Notes: generated by a model not told the origin, from the letters alone. A stretch of 64,000 bases of DNA from Candidatus Omnitrophota bacterium (GCA_020632575.1 JACKFH010000004.1:1-64000); one strand, 5' to 3'; counted from the stretch's first letter, positions 24,994-34,423 are shown. A program made the numbers and translations.

Positions 24994-27868
24994 CCAACGC
25001 CAAGACTTTGCCGTTGCCAATCTGGAGACCGATGCGGGGCCGAGTTCACGTCGCGTCATGATCATCGATGACGATTATGACTTCGCGGAGACTCTCAAGG
25101 ACATTCTCGAACCGAAGGGATACGAGACCGCGGTGTATCACACCTCCTCCCAAGCGCTTGAGCAGGGGGAATCGTTTAATCCGCACATCGCTCTCATCGA
25201 TATCCGGTTGGGGCGCGAGAGCGGTATCGATCTGATCAAGACATTCAAGGAGAGGGGATGGAAAACCTTGTGCGTCATGGTCACCGCTTATGGCACACTC
25301 GACACAGCGGTGGGCGCTCTGCAGGAGGGAGCCTACGATTACCTTCGGAAACCGGTCGACGCGATGGAGTTGTTTTCCACCCTGGATCGCTGTTTCGAGA
25401 AGATCCGTTTGGAGCGGGAGAAGATCCATGCCGAGGAGACGCTGAAAGACCGGAATCGCGAACTCGAGCAGATCAACTCCCGCCTTCGACTCATCGTCGA
25501 ATCGGCCCACTTACTTCCATCCTGCTCGGAACTCCGTCACCTGGGTCCTCTCCTTCTTCGCGAGTTTCTGAAAAACATGGGGGCGGAGGGAGGGAGCCTT
25601 TATGTCTGCCGAGATGACGCCCTGGAATTAGTCACCGCTCGAAACGAAAATCCGATTCCGGAGACCATCCCCTTTCCGCTCAAATCTCGGTCTCCCTTCT
25701 CCGTGGCGATCGAAACCAAGGAACCTGTTTTGGTTCGGGACATCACCGAAATTCCCGAAATCGAATCCAGCGGAGGGGACAACTACCGGAACAGTTCCTT
25801 TTTGATTCTTCCCCTCCTCGATGACAAAGGGGTGACCCTGGGATTGATCGCCCTCCACAACAAGGCCATCCCCCCATTCACCCCTCAAGACCGAGAACTG
25901 GGGGCCATTCTTGCGTCATTGAGCGCGGAGGTCCTTAGGGAACTGAAGGCGACCCAAGCCTTGCAGGAGAGCGAGGAGCGGTTCCGGACCTTGGTCTCGA
26001 ACATCCCGGGGACCGTCTACCGTTGCCACTTGGACCCGGATTGGACGATGGAGTTCATCAGCGAAAACATCGAGGAGATTTCCGGGTACCCCTCTTCCGA
26101 TTTTATCCAGAATCGGGTTCGCACATACGACTCGATTATTCATCCCGAGGACAGGAGCGCGGTTTCCGAGGAGGTTCAAGAGAGGGTCAGAAAAAAAGAG
26201 GCCTTTCTCTTGGAGTATCGGATCCAGCATGCCGACGGTTCCATTCGGTGGGTTTACGAGAAGGGCCAGCCAATCTTCACCCGCGATGGAAATGTGCTCT
26301 GGTTGGATGGGGCCATTTTCGACATTTCCGATCAAAAGAAATTGATTCAGGACAAGGAACGGCTCTTCGCTCTATCCATCGACATGCTGGCGATCGGGAC
26401 GTTCGATGGCCATCTCAAGCAGGTCAATCCCGCGTGGAGTCGCCTCGGCTGGACCGAGGAGGAATTAACCTCGAAACCCTGGATCGATTTCGTCCATCCA
26501 GAGGACCGAGAACGAACCCTGGATGCGATTAATGACCTGAAGTCGGGTTATCCTTTGTTCGTCTTTGAAAACCGTTTCCAATGTAAAAATGGCGACTACC
26601 GTTGGATATCGTGGAATTCCGTTCCCATCAAGGGCGAGGACCTGATTTTTTCCGTCGCGCGGGACATCACCGATTTGAAACGGGAGGAGGAGGCGCGGCG
26701 CGAGATGGAACTCCAGGCTCAGAGAGCCCAAAAGATGGAGAGCCTGGGAGTTCTCGCGGGGGGCATCGCCCACGATTTCAATAACATCCTGTCCGGTATT
26801 TTGGGGTACACGAATCTCGCCCTGTTGGATCTCGAGGAGGACAGCATGGCCTACTCGAACCTGCTGGAGGTGATGAACGCCGCCAACCGCGCCTCCGATC
26901 TGGTTCAACAAATCCTCGCTTTTAGCCGACAAAACAAGAAGAACCGGAGAGCGGTCCAACTCGACCTCATCCTAAAAGAGGTTCTCAAACTTTTGCGAGC
27001 CTCGATTCCCTCCACCATCGAGATCCGGCAGAGCATCCAGAAAGATGTCGGATATGTTTTGATCGACCCGACCGAGGCGCATCAAGTGGTGATGAATCTT
27101 TGCACAAACGCTTGCCACGCGATGGAGGAATCGGGGGGAACCCTCGAGATTTCGCTCGAAAAAAACACCCTTCATGAGCAGATTCCGCTCTTCGACAACC
27201 AAATCCTCCCGGCTGGCGAGTACGCGCAACTCAAGGTTCGGGATACGGGCGCCGGCATCCCAGCCGAGGTGCAATCGCGAATCTTCGAGCCCTTTTTCAC
27301 GACCAAGGATGTGGGGAAGGGAACCGGAATGGGGTTGTCGGTCGTCCATGGCGTGATCACCCGGATCGGAGGCGCCATCACCTGCGAAAGCCAACCCAAT
27401 GAGGGAACCGCGTTCACTGTTTACATGCCTCTCACCGCCAAGGAAAAAAGGGATGTCGCGCCGCATGACGATGTGTTCATCACCGGAAGAGGACGTATCC
27501 TTCTTGTGGATGACGAAACCATGATCGTCAAAATGGGCGTGAGGATTCTCGAACGCAATGGTTATGAGGTCGTGGGAGTCAGCGACAGTCAGGAAGCATT
27601 GGAAAAATTCAAGGAGGATCCCGAGGGGTTCGACTTGGTGGTGACCGATTACACCATGCCGAAAATGACTGGGGACCGTTTGGCGCGCAAGATATTCGAG
27701 GTTCGCCCCGAGACCCCGATTATCATGACAACCGGACTTGTTCAGGAGAGCGCGGCCAAGCAAGCCCGGGAGATTGGCATCCGGGAAGTGGTGATGAAGC
27801 CGTTCCGACCCTCTCACTTCACACGAACGGTCCAGAATGTTATCGAAATGTCTCGAAAAGGAGATTAG
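24986..27868 (+). CDS. Hybrid sensor histidine kinase (REC-GAF-PAS-PAS-HisKA-HATPase-REC)
   Basis: A 960-aa soluble kinase with no membrane helix. Order: REC 22-140 (phospho-Asp72, LIDIRLGRESG), coiled coil to 165, GAF about 165-315, PAS about 325-445 (FRTLVSNIPGTVYRCH) and a second PAS about 450-570 (MLAIGTFDGHLKQVNPAW). HisKA follows with phospho-His596 (GGIAHDFNNILSG, the NtrB-like HDFNN type), then HATPase with N-box (NLCTNACHAM), G1 (DTGAGIP) and GTGMGLSVV, and a terminal REC with Asp888 (VTDYTMPKMTG). A TTG start overlaps the previous gene; it is the only codon there that keeps the frame. A multi-step relay with the double-receiver protein is likely. Confidence 0.93.
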   Translation: MTDQRQDFAVANLETDAGPSSRRVMIIDDDYDFAETLKDILEPKGYETAVYHTSSQALEQGESFNPHIALIDIRLGRESGIDLIKTFKERGWKTLCVMVTAYGTLDTAVGALQEGAYDYLRKPVDAMELFSTLDRCFEKIRLEREKIHAEETLKDRNRELEQINSRLRLIVESAHLLPSCSELRHLGPLLLREFLKNMGAEGGSLYVCRDDALELVTARNENPIPETIPFPLKSRSPFSVAIETKEPVLVRDITEIPEIESSGGDNYRNSSFLILPLLDDKGVTLGLIALHNKAIPPFTPQDRELGAILASLSAEVLRELKATQALQESEERFRTLVSNIPGTVYRCHLDPDWTMEFISENIEEISGYPSSDFIQNRVRTYDSIIHPEDRSAVSEEVQERVRKKEAFLLEYRIQHADGSIRWVYEKGQPIFTRDGNVLWLDGAIFDISDQKKLIQDKERLFALSIDMLAIGTFDGHLKQVNPAWSRLGWTEEELTSKPWIDFVHPEDRERTLDAINDLKSGYPLFVFENRFQCKNGDYRWISWNSVPIKGEDLIFSVARDITDLKREEEARREMELQAQRAQKMESLGVLAGGIAHDFNNILSGILGYTNLALLDLEEDSMAYSNLLEVMNAANRASDLVQQILAFSRQNKKNRRAVQLDLILKEVLKLLRASIPSTIEIRQSIQKDVGYVLIDPTEAHQVVMNLCTNACHAMEESGGTLEISLEKNTLHEQIPLFDNQILPAGEYAQLKVRDTGAGIPAEVQSRIFEPFFTTKDVGKGTGMGLSVVHGVITRIGGAITCESQPNEGTAFTVYMPLTAKEKRDVAPHDDVFITGRGRILLVDDETMIVKMGVRILERNGYEVVGVSDSQEALEKFKEDPEGFDLVVTDYTMPKMTGDRLARKIFEVRPETPIIMTTGLVQESAAKQAREIGIREVVMKPFRPSHFTRTVQNVIEMSRKGD

Positions 27869-27948
27869 GAACTTTGCCGTTGAGAGTTTAAATGCGGGCA
27901 TCGGATTCAATGATCTTCGCAATCTCTTTCAGGAAATAAAACTATTTG

Positions 27949-28725
27949 ATGCTGAAATCGATCCGTGTGGGAATGGGGCAGATGCTTGTCGAAGGCGGCG
28001 CGCTCGAGGCGAATCTGGAGCGCGCCATCGCCTTCATCGAAGAGGCGAGGGAGCGGGTTTGCGACCTGTTGATTCTTCCCGAGTGTTTGGACTTGGGGTG
28101 GACCTTCGCCGATTCGCGGAACCTGGCGCAACCGATCCCTGGTCAGGTTTCGGAAATTCTGTGCGAGGGGGCTAGGCGATCGGGAATCGAAGTGGTCGCC
28201 GGGGTGACCGAAAGGGAGGGGGATCGAGTTTATAACGCCTCGATTTGGATCTCCAAGCAAGGCGAAATTCTTGGCCGGCACCGTAAGATCAACCTTTTGG
28301 ACATCGCACGGGACCTCTACACCCCCGGATCTTCCCTCTCGGTTTTCGAATCGAGCATCGGCCCCGTGGGGATGGCCATCTGCGCCGACAACTTTCCGGA
28401 ATCCTTGGACCTCGCACGATCGCTGGCTCGGATGGGGGCGAGGCTCATCGCGTCCCCCTGCGCTTGGGCGGTCGATTCCGACCACGATCAACGAGTCGAT
28501 CCCTACGGCGACCTGTGGCGGGGGTCTTATGGCGCTTTGACTCGAGAGTGGGAGGTTTCCATGATCGGAGTCAGCAATGTCGGCTGGATTTCCAGCGGTC
28601 CTTGGAAAGGTCGAAAATGCATCGGGTGCTCCCTCGCCATGGGGCCCGGCGGCAAAGTGTTGACCGAGGGACCTTATGGCGAGGAGGCGCAGGAACTCAT
28701 CGTCCTCGATCTCGAACTCCCATGA
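27949..28725 (+). CDS. Nitrilase-superfamily carbon-nitrogen hydrolase (first of a pair)
   Basis: A 258-aa amidase of the CN-hydrolase fold with the Glu-Lys-Cys triad at Glu45 (LLILPECLD), Lys113 (GRHRKINLLD) and Cys145 (GMAICADNFPE). Substrate not predictable from sequence; family members cleave omega-amides, carbamoyl groups or nitriles. ATG 27949 is preferred to the TTG three bases earlier; AGGAAA lies upstream. It starts 80 bases after the kinase gene in the same direction, so it may be part of its transcript. Confidence 0.9.
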   Translation: MLKSIRVGMGQMLVEGGALEANLERAIAFIEEARERVCDLLILPECLDLGWTFADSRNLAQPIPGQVSEILCEGARRSGIEVVAGVTEREGDRVYNASIWISKQGEILGRHRKINLLDIARDLYTPGSSLSVFESSIGPVGMAICADNFPESLDLARSLARMGARLIASPCAWAVDSDHDQRVDPYGDLWRGSYGALTREWEVSMIGVSNVGWISSGPWKGRKCIGCSLAMGPGGKVLTEGPYGEEAQELIVLDLELP

Positions 28726-28788
28726 TTCCCGAGTTGAATTCGGTTGAACGTGGTTGACCTACACTGTCGAACTGGAAAAAGATTCCCA

Positions 28789-29673
28789 ATGATCAAAGAG
28801 AAATTCGTTGTCGCCGCCGCCGCGCCGCCCTGCCAGCCGGGAGAGGTCCGTGAGAACCTGACCTCGATTCGGGAGGCTTGCTCCGATTTGGCGAGGGATA
28901 GGCCGGCATTGGTTCTCTTTCCCGAATTGTCCCTTTCCGGATTTCTTCCCAATCACCCCACCGTGGAACATCTCCCTTGGCTGACCGAAGGGATTGCAAA
29001 AGTCCGAGAGTGGGCTCAGACGATTCCCGGTCCCGCAACCGATTCCCTTGTGGAGATCGCGAAAGAATTCGACATCCTCCTTTCCGCCGGCCTTTTCGAG
29101 GACGCCGGGCCGGTGATCCACAACACTCAGGTCCTGGCGGGTCCCAACGGAGTGCTCGCGGCCACGAGAAAAATGCATATCCCCATGTTCGAGGCCCCAT
29201 TCTACAACGGAGGGGGACTGCCTCCTGTGGTTGAGACAAGGCTTGGGAGGATCGGAACCTGCATCTGTTTCGACACCCTGTTGCCCGAGGGGCCACGCCT
29301 TTTGCAGGTCGCTGGAGCCGAGATTGTCTTGATGCCTTTCGCGTCGGATCCCGAGCCTCGCACTGTCGAGGGCTGGATCGCCAACAACGAAACCCTGCTT
29401 CGGACTCGCTGTCTTGAAAATGGATTCTTCGGGTTGGTTTGCAACCACAAGGGACATGTGGAGGGATTGGGCGAATCGATGGACTTTCCGGGGGGCGGCA
29501 TGCTGATCGGACCGAGGGGAGAAATGTTGGAACGTTGGGCTGGCGATTCCGCTTCGTCCATGGTCGCGGAAATCGATCCCCATGTTTTGTCCAAAGCCCG
29601 CGCTCACACGGAGTTCGGACCGAGATTTCGACGCCCCGAGTTATACGGTCCTCTCGCTCGACCGCTCACTTAA
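28789..29673 (+). CDS. Nitrilase-superfamily carbon-nitrogen hydrolase (second of a pair)
   Basis: A 294-aa CN-hydrolase with Glu46 (LVLFPELSLSG), Lys128 (ATRKMHIPMFE) and Cys160 (GTCICFDTLLPE). It diverges clearly from its neighbour (different N-terminus, FNNGG-type substrate loop EAPFYNGGGLPP), so the two probably have different substrates rather than being a fresh duplication. The start at 28789 begins the first beta strand; the in-frame GTG at 28744 would add 15 unconserved residues. Last gene of the rightward block. Confidence 0.9.
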   Translation: MIKEKFVVAAAAPPCQPGEVRENLTSIREACSDLARDRPALVLFPELSLSGFLPNHPTVEHLPWLTEGIAKVREWAQTIPGPATDSLVEIAKEFDILLSAGLFEDAGPVIHNTQVLAGPNGVLAATRKMHIPMFEAPFYNGGGLPPVVETRLGRIGTCICFDTLLPEGPRLLQVAGAEIVLMPFASDPEPRTVEGWIANNETLLRTRCLENGFFGLVCNHKGHVEGLGESMDFPGGGMLIGPRGEMLERWAGDSASSMVAEIDPHVLSKARAHTEFGPRFRRPELYGPLARPLT

Positions 29674-29739
29674 CAGTCGTTGAGAATCATCCCGATCAAC
29701 GCAAATTCGGAATGTGATGGACGGTCTGCAAAAAAAGAA

Positions 29740-29768
29740 AATGGGGCGTCCCGTAGGAACGCCCCATT
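29740..29768 (-). terminator. Terminator of rpoD
   Basis: AATGGGGCGT (29740-29749) pairs with ACGCCCCATT (29759-29768) around a 9-base loop. Read on the minus strand the hairpin runs into TTTTCTTTTTTTGC, a strong Rho-independent signal 28 bases past the rpoD stop. On the plus strand the tail is poor in T. Confidence 0.85.
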
Positions 29769-29795
29769 GTTCGGTGTTGTTTCTGTCCAAAGACC

Positions 29796-31349
29796 TCAGT
29801 TGCCAACGTGGTCCATCAATCGCTTGCCCACCATGGGGTGCCGCAAGATGCGAAGGGCCTTCATCTCCAACTGACGCACCCTTTCGCGAGTGACTCCGAG
29901 CATCTGCCCCAATTCCTCGAGGGTGTGCGCTTTTCCATCGTTCAATCCATAACGGAGTCGGACAATTTCCCGCTCCCGGTCGGAAAGGTTCGTGAGCGCT
30001 TCCTCGATGTCGGCTAGCGCAGCTTTCTTGTCCATTTCCTCAACCGGCGAGGAATGGATATGGTCCGGGATGACCTCGGCCAATTCGAGTTTGCCGTCGT
30101 CGTCAATCGGCGTGTCGAGCGAAACGAAGGAGAGAGTCAAATTCTCCATCATCCGCGTTTTCTCGACCGATTCGCCGATCTTGGCGGCGACTTCCTCGAC
30201 GCTTGGCTCGCGGCCCAGAGTCATCTCGAGTTCATCCTTGGCTTTTTGAAGCTTCCGGATGTTGTCCTGCAAGTGGACCGGAAGGCGAACCGTTCTCGAG
30301 CGGTCGCCAATGGACCGCGAAATGCTCTGCCGAATCCAGTAGGTGGCGTAGGTCGAGAACTTGAACCCGCGATGGTGATCGAATTTCTCGATAGCCCGAA
30401 GCAAGCCAAAGTTTCCTTCTTGAATCAGGTCGAGGAAGGGAAGTCCGCGGTCCCGATACCGTTTCGCCACGGAGATGACCAATCGAAGGTTGGCTTCGGC
30501 GAAAAGATGCTTTGCTTCAACCAACTCCGTTTGGATCTTCTGAACGCGACGGCACAAAAGTCGCAGCGATTCTTTCGGAACTCCCGCCCGATCGATCAGC
30601 TGTTGCTCGTCATAGCAGCAACTCAGAAGGTTGTCCGCTAATTCGTCCAACTCCTCACGAGTCTTTCCGAATCTTTTTTCGAGCGTTTTCCATCCTCTTC
30701 CCGATTTCCTTCTTTTGTCGACCGACTCGAGGAACTTCTCCTCGCTCATGCCCGCGCTGGATAGGATCCGAGTGTAGCCGCCCTTTCTCTGGGCGACGTT
30801 TCCAATCTCTTTCTGAATGTCCTGCAACTCCTGAGCGCAATCGATGATCCAAGTGTGGTGGAGTGGATTCTTCTCCAAGGCTTCGCGAGCCTTATCGATG
30901 GACAATCCGACCGCTTCCCGAACACTGCCGCGATCCTCGGAGTCGGTCTCCTCGACCAATCTCTTGCGAATCCGTTCGAAGGATCGGCTCAATTTCTTCA
31001 TGACCGCCGCGTTCTCCTCGGTCAGCGGACCGGAAGCGGTCTGGAGAACTTCATCATCGCTCTCCTCGTCGACCTCGGTCGGCGCCAACTCCTCCACGGA
31101 GTTCACAATCTCCTTGAGTTTGTCGATGGTGACCTTGGTCGGCGCGATGGTGGCGAGGATCGATTGCCGACACTCCTCGATTTTGGCGGCCAGCTCGATT
31201 TCTTCGTCCTTGCTGAGGAGGGGGGCCTTGCCCGATTCACGCAACCAAGTCGTAACTAGGTCGATCCCCTCGCTGGAGGTCACGTCACTGTCGAAGTCGA
31301 AACCCGCTTCGTCGCGTGATTTTTTGTGAGGCGCTGCTTTAGAAACCAT
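29796..31349 (-). CDS. rpoD: RNA polymerase primary sigma factor
   Basis: A 517-aa sigma-70. Region 1.2 is at about 29-65 (VTTWLRESGKAPLLSKDEEIELA), a long variable segment follows to about 280, and region 2 begins at EANLRLVISVAKRY and holds the core-binding and -10 recognition signature (GLPFLDLIQEGNFGLLRAIE, FSTYATYWIRQSISR). Region 3 starts at VRLPVHL, and region 4 ends with the helix-turn-helix TLEELGQMLGVTRERVRQ. Only about 28 residues precede region 1.2, so an autoinhibitory region 1.1 of E. coli type is missing or very short. AAAGGAGGG lies upstream of the ATG. The leader carries a consensus promoter and two foldable elements. Confidence 0.95.
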   Translation of the reverse strand: MVSKAAPHKKSRDEAGFDFDSDVTSSEGIDLVTTWLRESGKAPLLSKDEEIELAAKIEECRQSILATIAPTKVTIDKLKEIVNSVEELAPTEVDEESDDEVLQTASGPLTEENAAVMKKLSRSFERIRKRLVEETDSEDRGSVREAVGLSIDKAREALEKNPLHHTWIIDCAQELQDIQKEIGNVAQRKGGYTRILSSAGMSEEKFLESVDKRRKSGRGWKTLEKRFGKTREELDELADNLLSCCYDEQQLIDRAGVPKESLRLLCRRVQKIQTELVEAKHLFAEANLRLVISVAKRYRDRGLPFLDLIQEGNFGLLRAIEKFDHHRGFKFSTYATYWIRQSISRSIGDRSRTVRLPVHLQDNIRKLQKAKDELEMTLGREPSVEEVAAKIGESVEKTRMMENLTLSFVSLDTPIDDDGKLELAEVIPDHIHSSPVEEMDKKAALADIEEALTNLSDREREIVRLRYGLNDGKAHTLEELGQMLGVTRERVRQLEMKALRILRHPMVGKRLMDHVGN

Positions 31350-31373
31350 AATCAGGCCCTCCTTTGGCGGTTG

Positions 31374-31460
31374 TCCCTGGTATCGTCAACTTGAATTTCC
31401 AAGTTGAACCAGTTTTTTTGCGGCCTTTTTCCACCAGGGACTCGATAATAAAACGAGTCC
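31374..31460 (-). promoter_or_regulatory. Structured leader of rpoD with overlapping alternative helices
   Basis: Three inverted repeats sit in the transcribed leader. GGACTCG/CGAGTCC (31438-31444 with 31454-31460) makes a local hairpin. TCCCTGGT/ACCAGGGA (31374-31381 with 31433-31440) makes a longer-range 8-bp helix. TCAACTT/AAGTTGA (about 31386-31407) lies inside the latter. The first two share three bases (31438-31440) and so compete. The start codon is only about 25 bases further on, so the long helix could influence ribosome access. Confidence 0.45.
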
Positions 31461-31481
31461 AATTCCCCAAAGCAACGACCC

Positions 31482-31509
31482 ATCATAGCACGCAGTTATT
31501 GAATGTCAA
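31482..31509 (-). promoter_or_regulatory. Sigma-70-type promoter of rpoD
   Basis: On the minus strand TTGACA (31504-31509) and TATGAT (31482-31487) are separated by 16 bases, inside an AT-rich stretch. The predicted leader would be about 125 bases. A second, weaker pair (TTGACG and TAAACT, 18 bases apart) lies about 70 bases farther upstream. Confidence 0.75.
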
Positions 31510-31730
31510 TAATATAAATAAAAAAAATATTCTGTTAAAAACAACTAATAAAGTTTATCAAGATACAGTCCCTTGCGTCAACAAAACTTACCTCAATTTC
31601 GTTAAGTTTTGGATTAATGGACCCCAGACCTGTCCCTTGATTAACGAATATCAGATTGGATTATTGCCAAAATGGAGGGCGGAGAGTTGTAAGTCAGTGG
31701 AGGTTGTGTGTCGATTCATGGATGAATCGG

Positions 31731-32579
31731 TTACGAATGGAGCAAATCCTTGAGCTTTTGGATGTTTTCAAGGTCCTCGTGGAGGTCATCGGACTTTGGG
31801 GTTTCCAAAGCCATCGGGTGGTTCTTGAACTTTCGACTCTTCATCAGGAATCGGAAGGCTTCAAGTCCAATTGTCCCCTCGCCGATGTGCTCATGCCGGT
31901 CCCGACGGCTTCCCAGGGGTTTCTTCGAATCGTTGAAATGGAACACTTTGAGGTGCTCCAAGCCCGCCGTTTCGTCGAATTCCTTAAAAACCTTCCGGCA
32001 TTTGGAGTCGGTTTCGAGATCGTACCCGGCGGCGAAGGCGTGGCAGGTGTCGAAACAGTAGCCGATTCTTTCGGATTCCTTCACCAAGTCCCTGATCTGG
32101 GAGAGGTGACCGAAATCATACCCCAGGTTGGACCCTTGTCCGGCTGTGTTCTCCAGGCACAAAAGAGCCTTCCCCTTGGGAAGTTTCGCGAACACCTCAT
32201 CGAGGGTTTTCGCGACCGATTTCAGGCCTTTCTCCTCTCCCTCCCCCATGTGACTTCCGGGGTGAATCACCAAATAAGGAATCTCCAACTGGTCGCACCG
32301 CTCGAGTTCGTCGAGAAGAGCGGTTTTGGATTTTTTGAGAGTGACCGGATTGGTCGCGCAAAGGTTGATCAAATAACTGGCATGAGCGAAGACCAAATCG
32401 ATTCCCGTTCGCTCGCGCTCCTCGAAGTACCGAGTGCGGGTCTGTTCATCGATCGGTTTGCCTTCCCACTGGTTGTTGTTCTTGGTGAAGATCTGCATCA
32501 CCTCGAGGCCAACGCTCTCCCCTCGGGCGAAGGCTTTATCCACTCCGCCCGAAATCGACATGTGCGAACCGATTCTCAA
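31731..32579 (-). CDS. nfo: Endonuclease IV
   Basis: AP endonuclease of base-excision repair, a TIM barrel with three zinc ions. The 282-aa product is of normal length and begins MRIGSHMSISGGVDKAF. Zinc-ligand motifs are visible: FAHASYLINL, VIHPGSHMG, CLENTAGQGSNLGYDF, YCFDTCHAFAAGYD, VFHFNDSKKPLGSRRDRHEHIGEGTIG, and ALETP near the end. Transcribed in the same direction as rpoD but separated by about 380 bases, so independently expressed. Confidence 0.96.
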   Translation of the reverse strand: MRIGSHMSISGGVDKAFARGESVGLEVMQIFTKNNNQWEGKPIDEQTRTRYFEERERTGIDLVFAHASYLINLCATNPVTLKKSKTALLDELERCDQLEIPYLVIHPGSHMGEGEEKGLKSVAKTLDEVFAKLPKGKALLCLENTAGQGSNLGYDFGHLSQIRDLVKESERIGYCFDTCHAFAAGYDLETDSKCRKVFKEFDETAGLEHLKVFHFNDSKKPLGSRRDRHEHIGEGTIGLEAFRFLMKSRKFKNHPMALETPKSDDLHEDLENIQKLKDLLHS

Positions 32580-32652
32580 TGAAAAACTCCCCCTCCATCG
32601 AATAGGCGATCAAGGTTGCCCTTCGCCTTGAGTGGTCCCCGGAAACGGATTG

Positions 32653-33357
32653 TCACGATGCGACCACTGGAACCGGTTTGACACTGAAGCCCGACATTTT
32701 CATCGCTTCGAGGATTAGGTCAACCGCCTTGTCTTCCGTGAACCCTCCGGTATTAAGTGTCAGGTGATAGCCGCTGGCGTCGGTGGGGTCCCGGTGGAAC
32801 ACTTTTCTCACAAACTCGTTCCGTTGCTGATCCGCCTCGTGGATCGCCTCTAGCGCCTCCGCCCGGGTGACTGAGAGATACCCCATCACGCGTTCGATTC
32901 GTCTCTCGATCGGCGCCACGATGCGTACACAGAAAGCATCGTCGAGGCCGAGAACCCAATTGGCCCCGCGACCCAGGAACAACACATTGCCATGCAGCGC
33001 GGCGGCGCGCACCACCTTCATCAGACCCTTCGCGTACTCCCCATACTCGACTGGGGCGCCATGAAGGTACCCGTCGATCCAACGCTCCAAACTCACCTTC
33101 CCCCGCTCGTCCAGAATATCCACCATCCGCCGCTGTTGATGCAGATTCTCCGCGATCGAATCGATGATGTCCTTCCCCATGATGTCCAGGGCCAGTCGCC
33201 CGGCCAAATCTCTCGCGACCGCTCGGCCTCCTGTTCCGAGGTCCCTGGAAACACAAATCACCGGCCCGACTTTTTCTTCTCGGTGAGGTTTTTCATGGGT
33301 CCGCCGCAGTTCCCACTGACGCATCTGACTGTTCACTAACTCGGAGATTTGCTTCAT
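32653..33357 (-). CDS. Cytidylate-kinase-like family protein
   Basis: A 234-aa product of the cytidylate-kinase-like P-loop family. The N-terminal nucleotide-binding segment is VICVSRDLGTGGRAVARDLAGRL, a G-x-G-G form rather than classical GxxxxGKS/T, typical of this group. The stretch FLGRGANWVLG and ERRIERVMGYLSVTRAEALEAI follow. Substrate unknown; it need not phosphorylate CMP. ATG 33357 has AAGGAG about 9 bases upstream; the longer in-frame start at 33432 lacks a ribosome site. It lies 73 bases from nfo on the same strand. Confidence 0.85.
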   Translation of the reverse strand: MKQISELVNSQMRQWELRRTHEKPHREEKVGPVICVSRDLGTGGRAVARDLAGRLALDIMGKDIIDSIAENLHQQRRMVDILDERGKVSLERWIDGYLHGAPVEYGEYAKGLMKVVRAAALHGNVLFLGRGANWVLGLDDAFCVRIVAPIERRIERVMGYLSVTRAEALEAIHEADQQRNEFVRKVFHRDPTDASGYHLTLNTGGFTEDKAVDLILEAMKMSGFSVKPVPVVAS

Positions 33358-33580
33358 GGTTTCAGACTCCTTTCCTTCCTCCTGAAGGTCGGGGAGGCGA
33401 CCTCGAAATGAAAACTCAATGCAATGGCGCACACACCATTAGTATACATCAAAACGCCATCTGTCGTGAGTGAGACGCGGGCCAGAACCAAGCGAGAAGG
33501 GTCTCAAGGGCGAGTGTAAAGGACCGAACATTGAGCATCCTTTCTCACCTGATAAGAACGCGGAGCCACCCCAAAAGGAT

Positions 33581-34423
33581 TCAGTTATAAAGGTGAGCCA
33601 CCAATTTGGAGAGACGCTCACGAAGCGCGTGACGTTCGGCGATCATGTCGATCATTCCATGGTCCAACAGAAACTCGGAGGTCTGAAACCCGTCGGGGAG
33701 ACGTTGCCCGATCGTTTGCTCGATCACGCGGGGGCCGGCGAATCCAATCAGCGCTTTCGGTTCGGCGATGATGACGTCGCCGAGGAATGCGAAGCTGGCC
33801 GCAACCCCTCCCATCGTCGGATGGGTTAAAACCGAAATGTAAGGGGTTCCCTTTTCGCGCAGCTTGGCCACCGCTGCGCTGGTTTTTGCCATCTGCATGA
33901 GAGAGAGCATTCCCTCCTGCATCCTCGCCCCGCCTCCGCCCGCCGACACGATGACCACGGGTTGGCCGGTTTCACAGCCTCGTTCCAGTGCGCGTGTGAT
34001 CTTTTCACCCACCGCTGAACCCATGCTCCCGCCGATGAAAGCAAAATCAAAGGCGGCGAGTTGGATCGGATAACCCTCGATCGTTCCCTGACCGCAAGTG
34101 ACGGCTTCCTTCTCGCCAGTCTTCTTACGGCTCTTGGCCAAGGATTCCGCGTAACCGCCAAACTGGAGAGGGTCGACCGAGGTGACCGAACTGTCCTTCT
34201 CCTCGAAACTGCCTGGATCCAGGAGGCTCTTGATCCGCTCCCGGGCCGACATGATCGAATAGTGGCCGCACTTGGGACAAACCTTCAGATTCGTCTCCCA
34301 ATCCTTTTTGTAAATCATTTCATTGCAGTTCTCGCACCTCATCCAGAGTCCATCGGGGATGTCCGTCTTTTTCTCCGGGGGGTTGATCGTGGTGTAACGG
34401 GGGGGTCTCTTGAACCAGCTCAT
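33581..34423 (-). CDS. accD: Acetyl-CoA carboxylase, carboxyltransferase beta subunit
   Basis: Subunit of the carboxyltransferase that makes malonyl-CoA for fatty-acid synthesis. The 280-aa product has the N-terminal zinc ribbon Cys30, Cys33, Cys49, Cys52 (CENC, CPKC) and the crotonase-type core with GGSMGSAVGEKITRALE, VVIVSAGGGARMQEGMLSLMQMAKT, THPTMGGVAASFAFLGDVIIAEP and AGPRVIEQTIGQRLP. The start at MSWFKRPPRYTTI is used; a longer in-frame extension to 34615 has no conserved sequence. accA is not in the window. Confidence 0.96.
   Translation of the reverse strand: MSWFKRPPRYTTINPPEKKTDIPDGLWMRCENCNEMIYKKDWETNLKVCPKCGHYSIMSARERIKSLLDPGSFEEKDSSVTSVDPLQFGGYAESLAKSRKKTGEKEAVTCGQGTIEGYPIQLAAFDFAFIGGSMGSAVGEKITRALERGCETGQPVVIVSAGGGGARMQEGMLSLMQMAKTSAAVAKLREKGTPYISVLTHPTMGGVAASFAFLGDVIIAEPKALIGFAGPRVIEQTIGQRLPDGFQTSEFLLDHGMIDMIAERHALRERLSKLVAHLYN

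Larger units (their letters stand above)
31350..31730. other. AT-rich intergenic region upstream of rpoD
   Basis: About 380 bases, noticeably richer in A and T than its surroundings, notably 31500-31570. It holds the rpoD leader and promoter described separately. Beyond about 31600 I see no gene, RNA or repeat. Confidence 0.6.
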
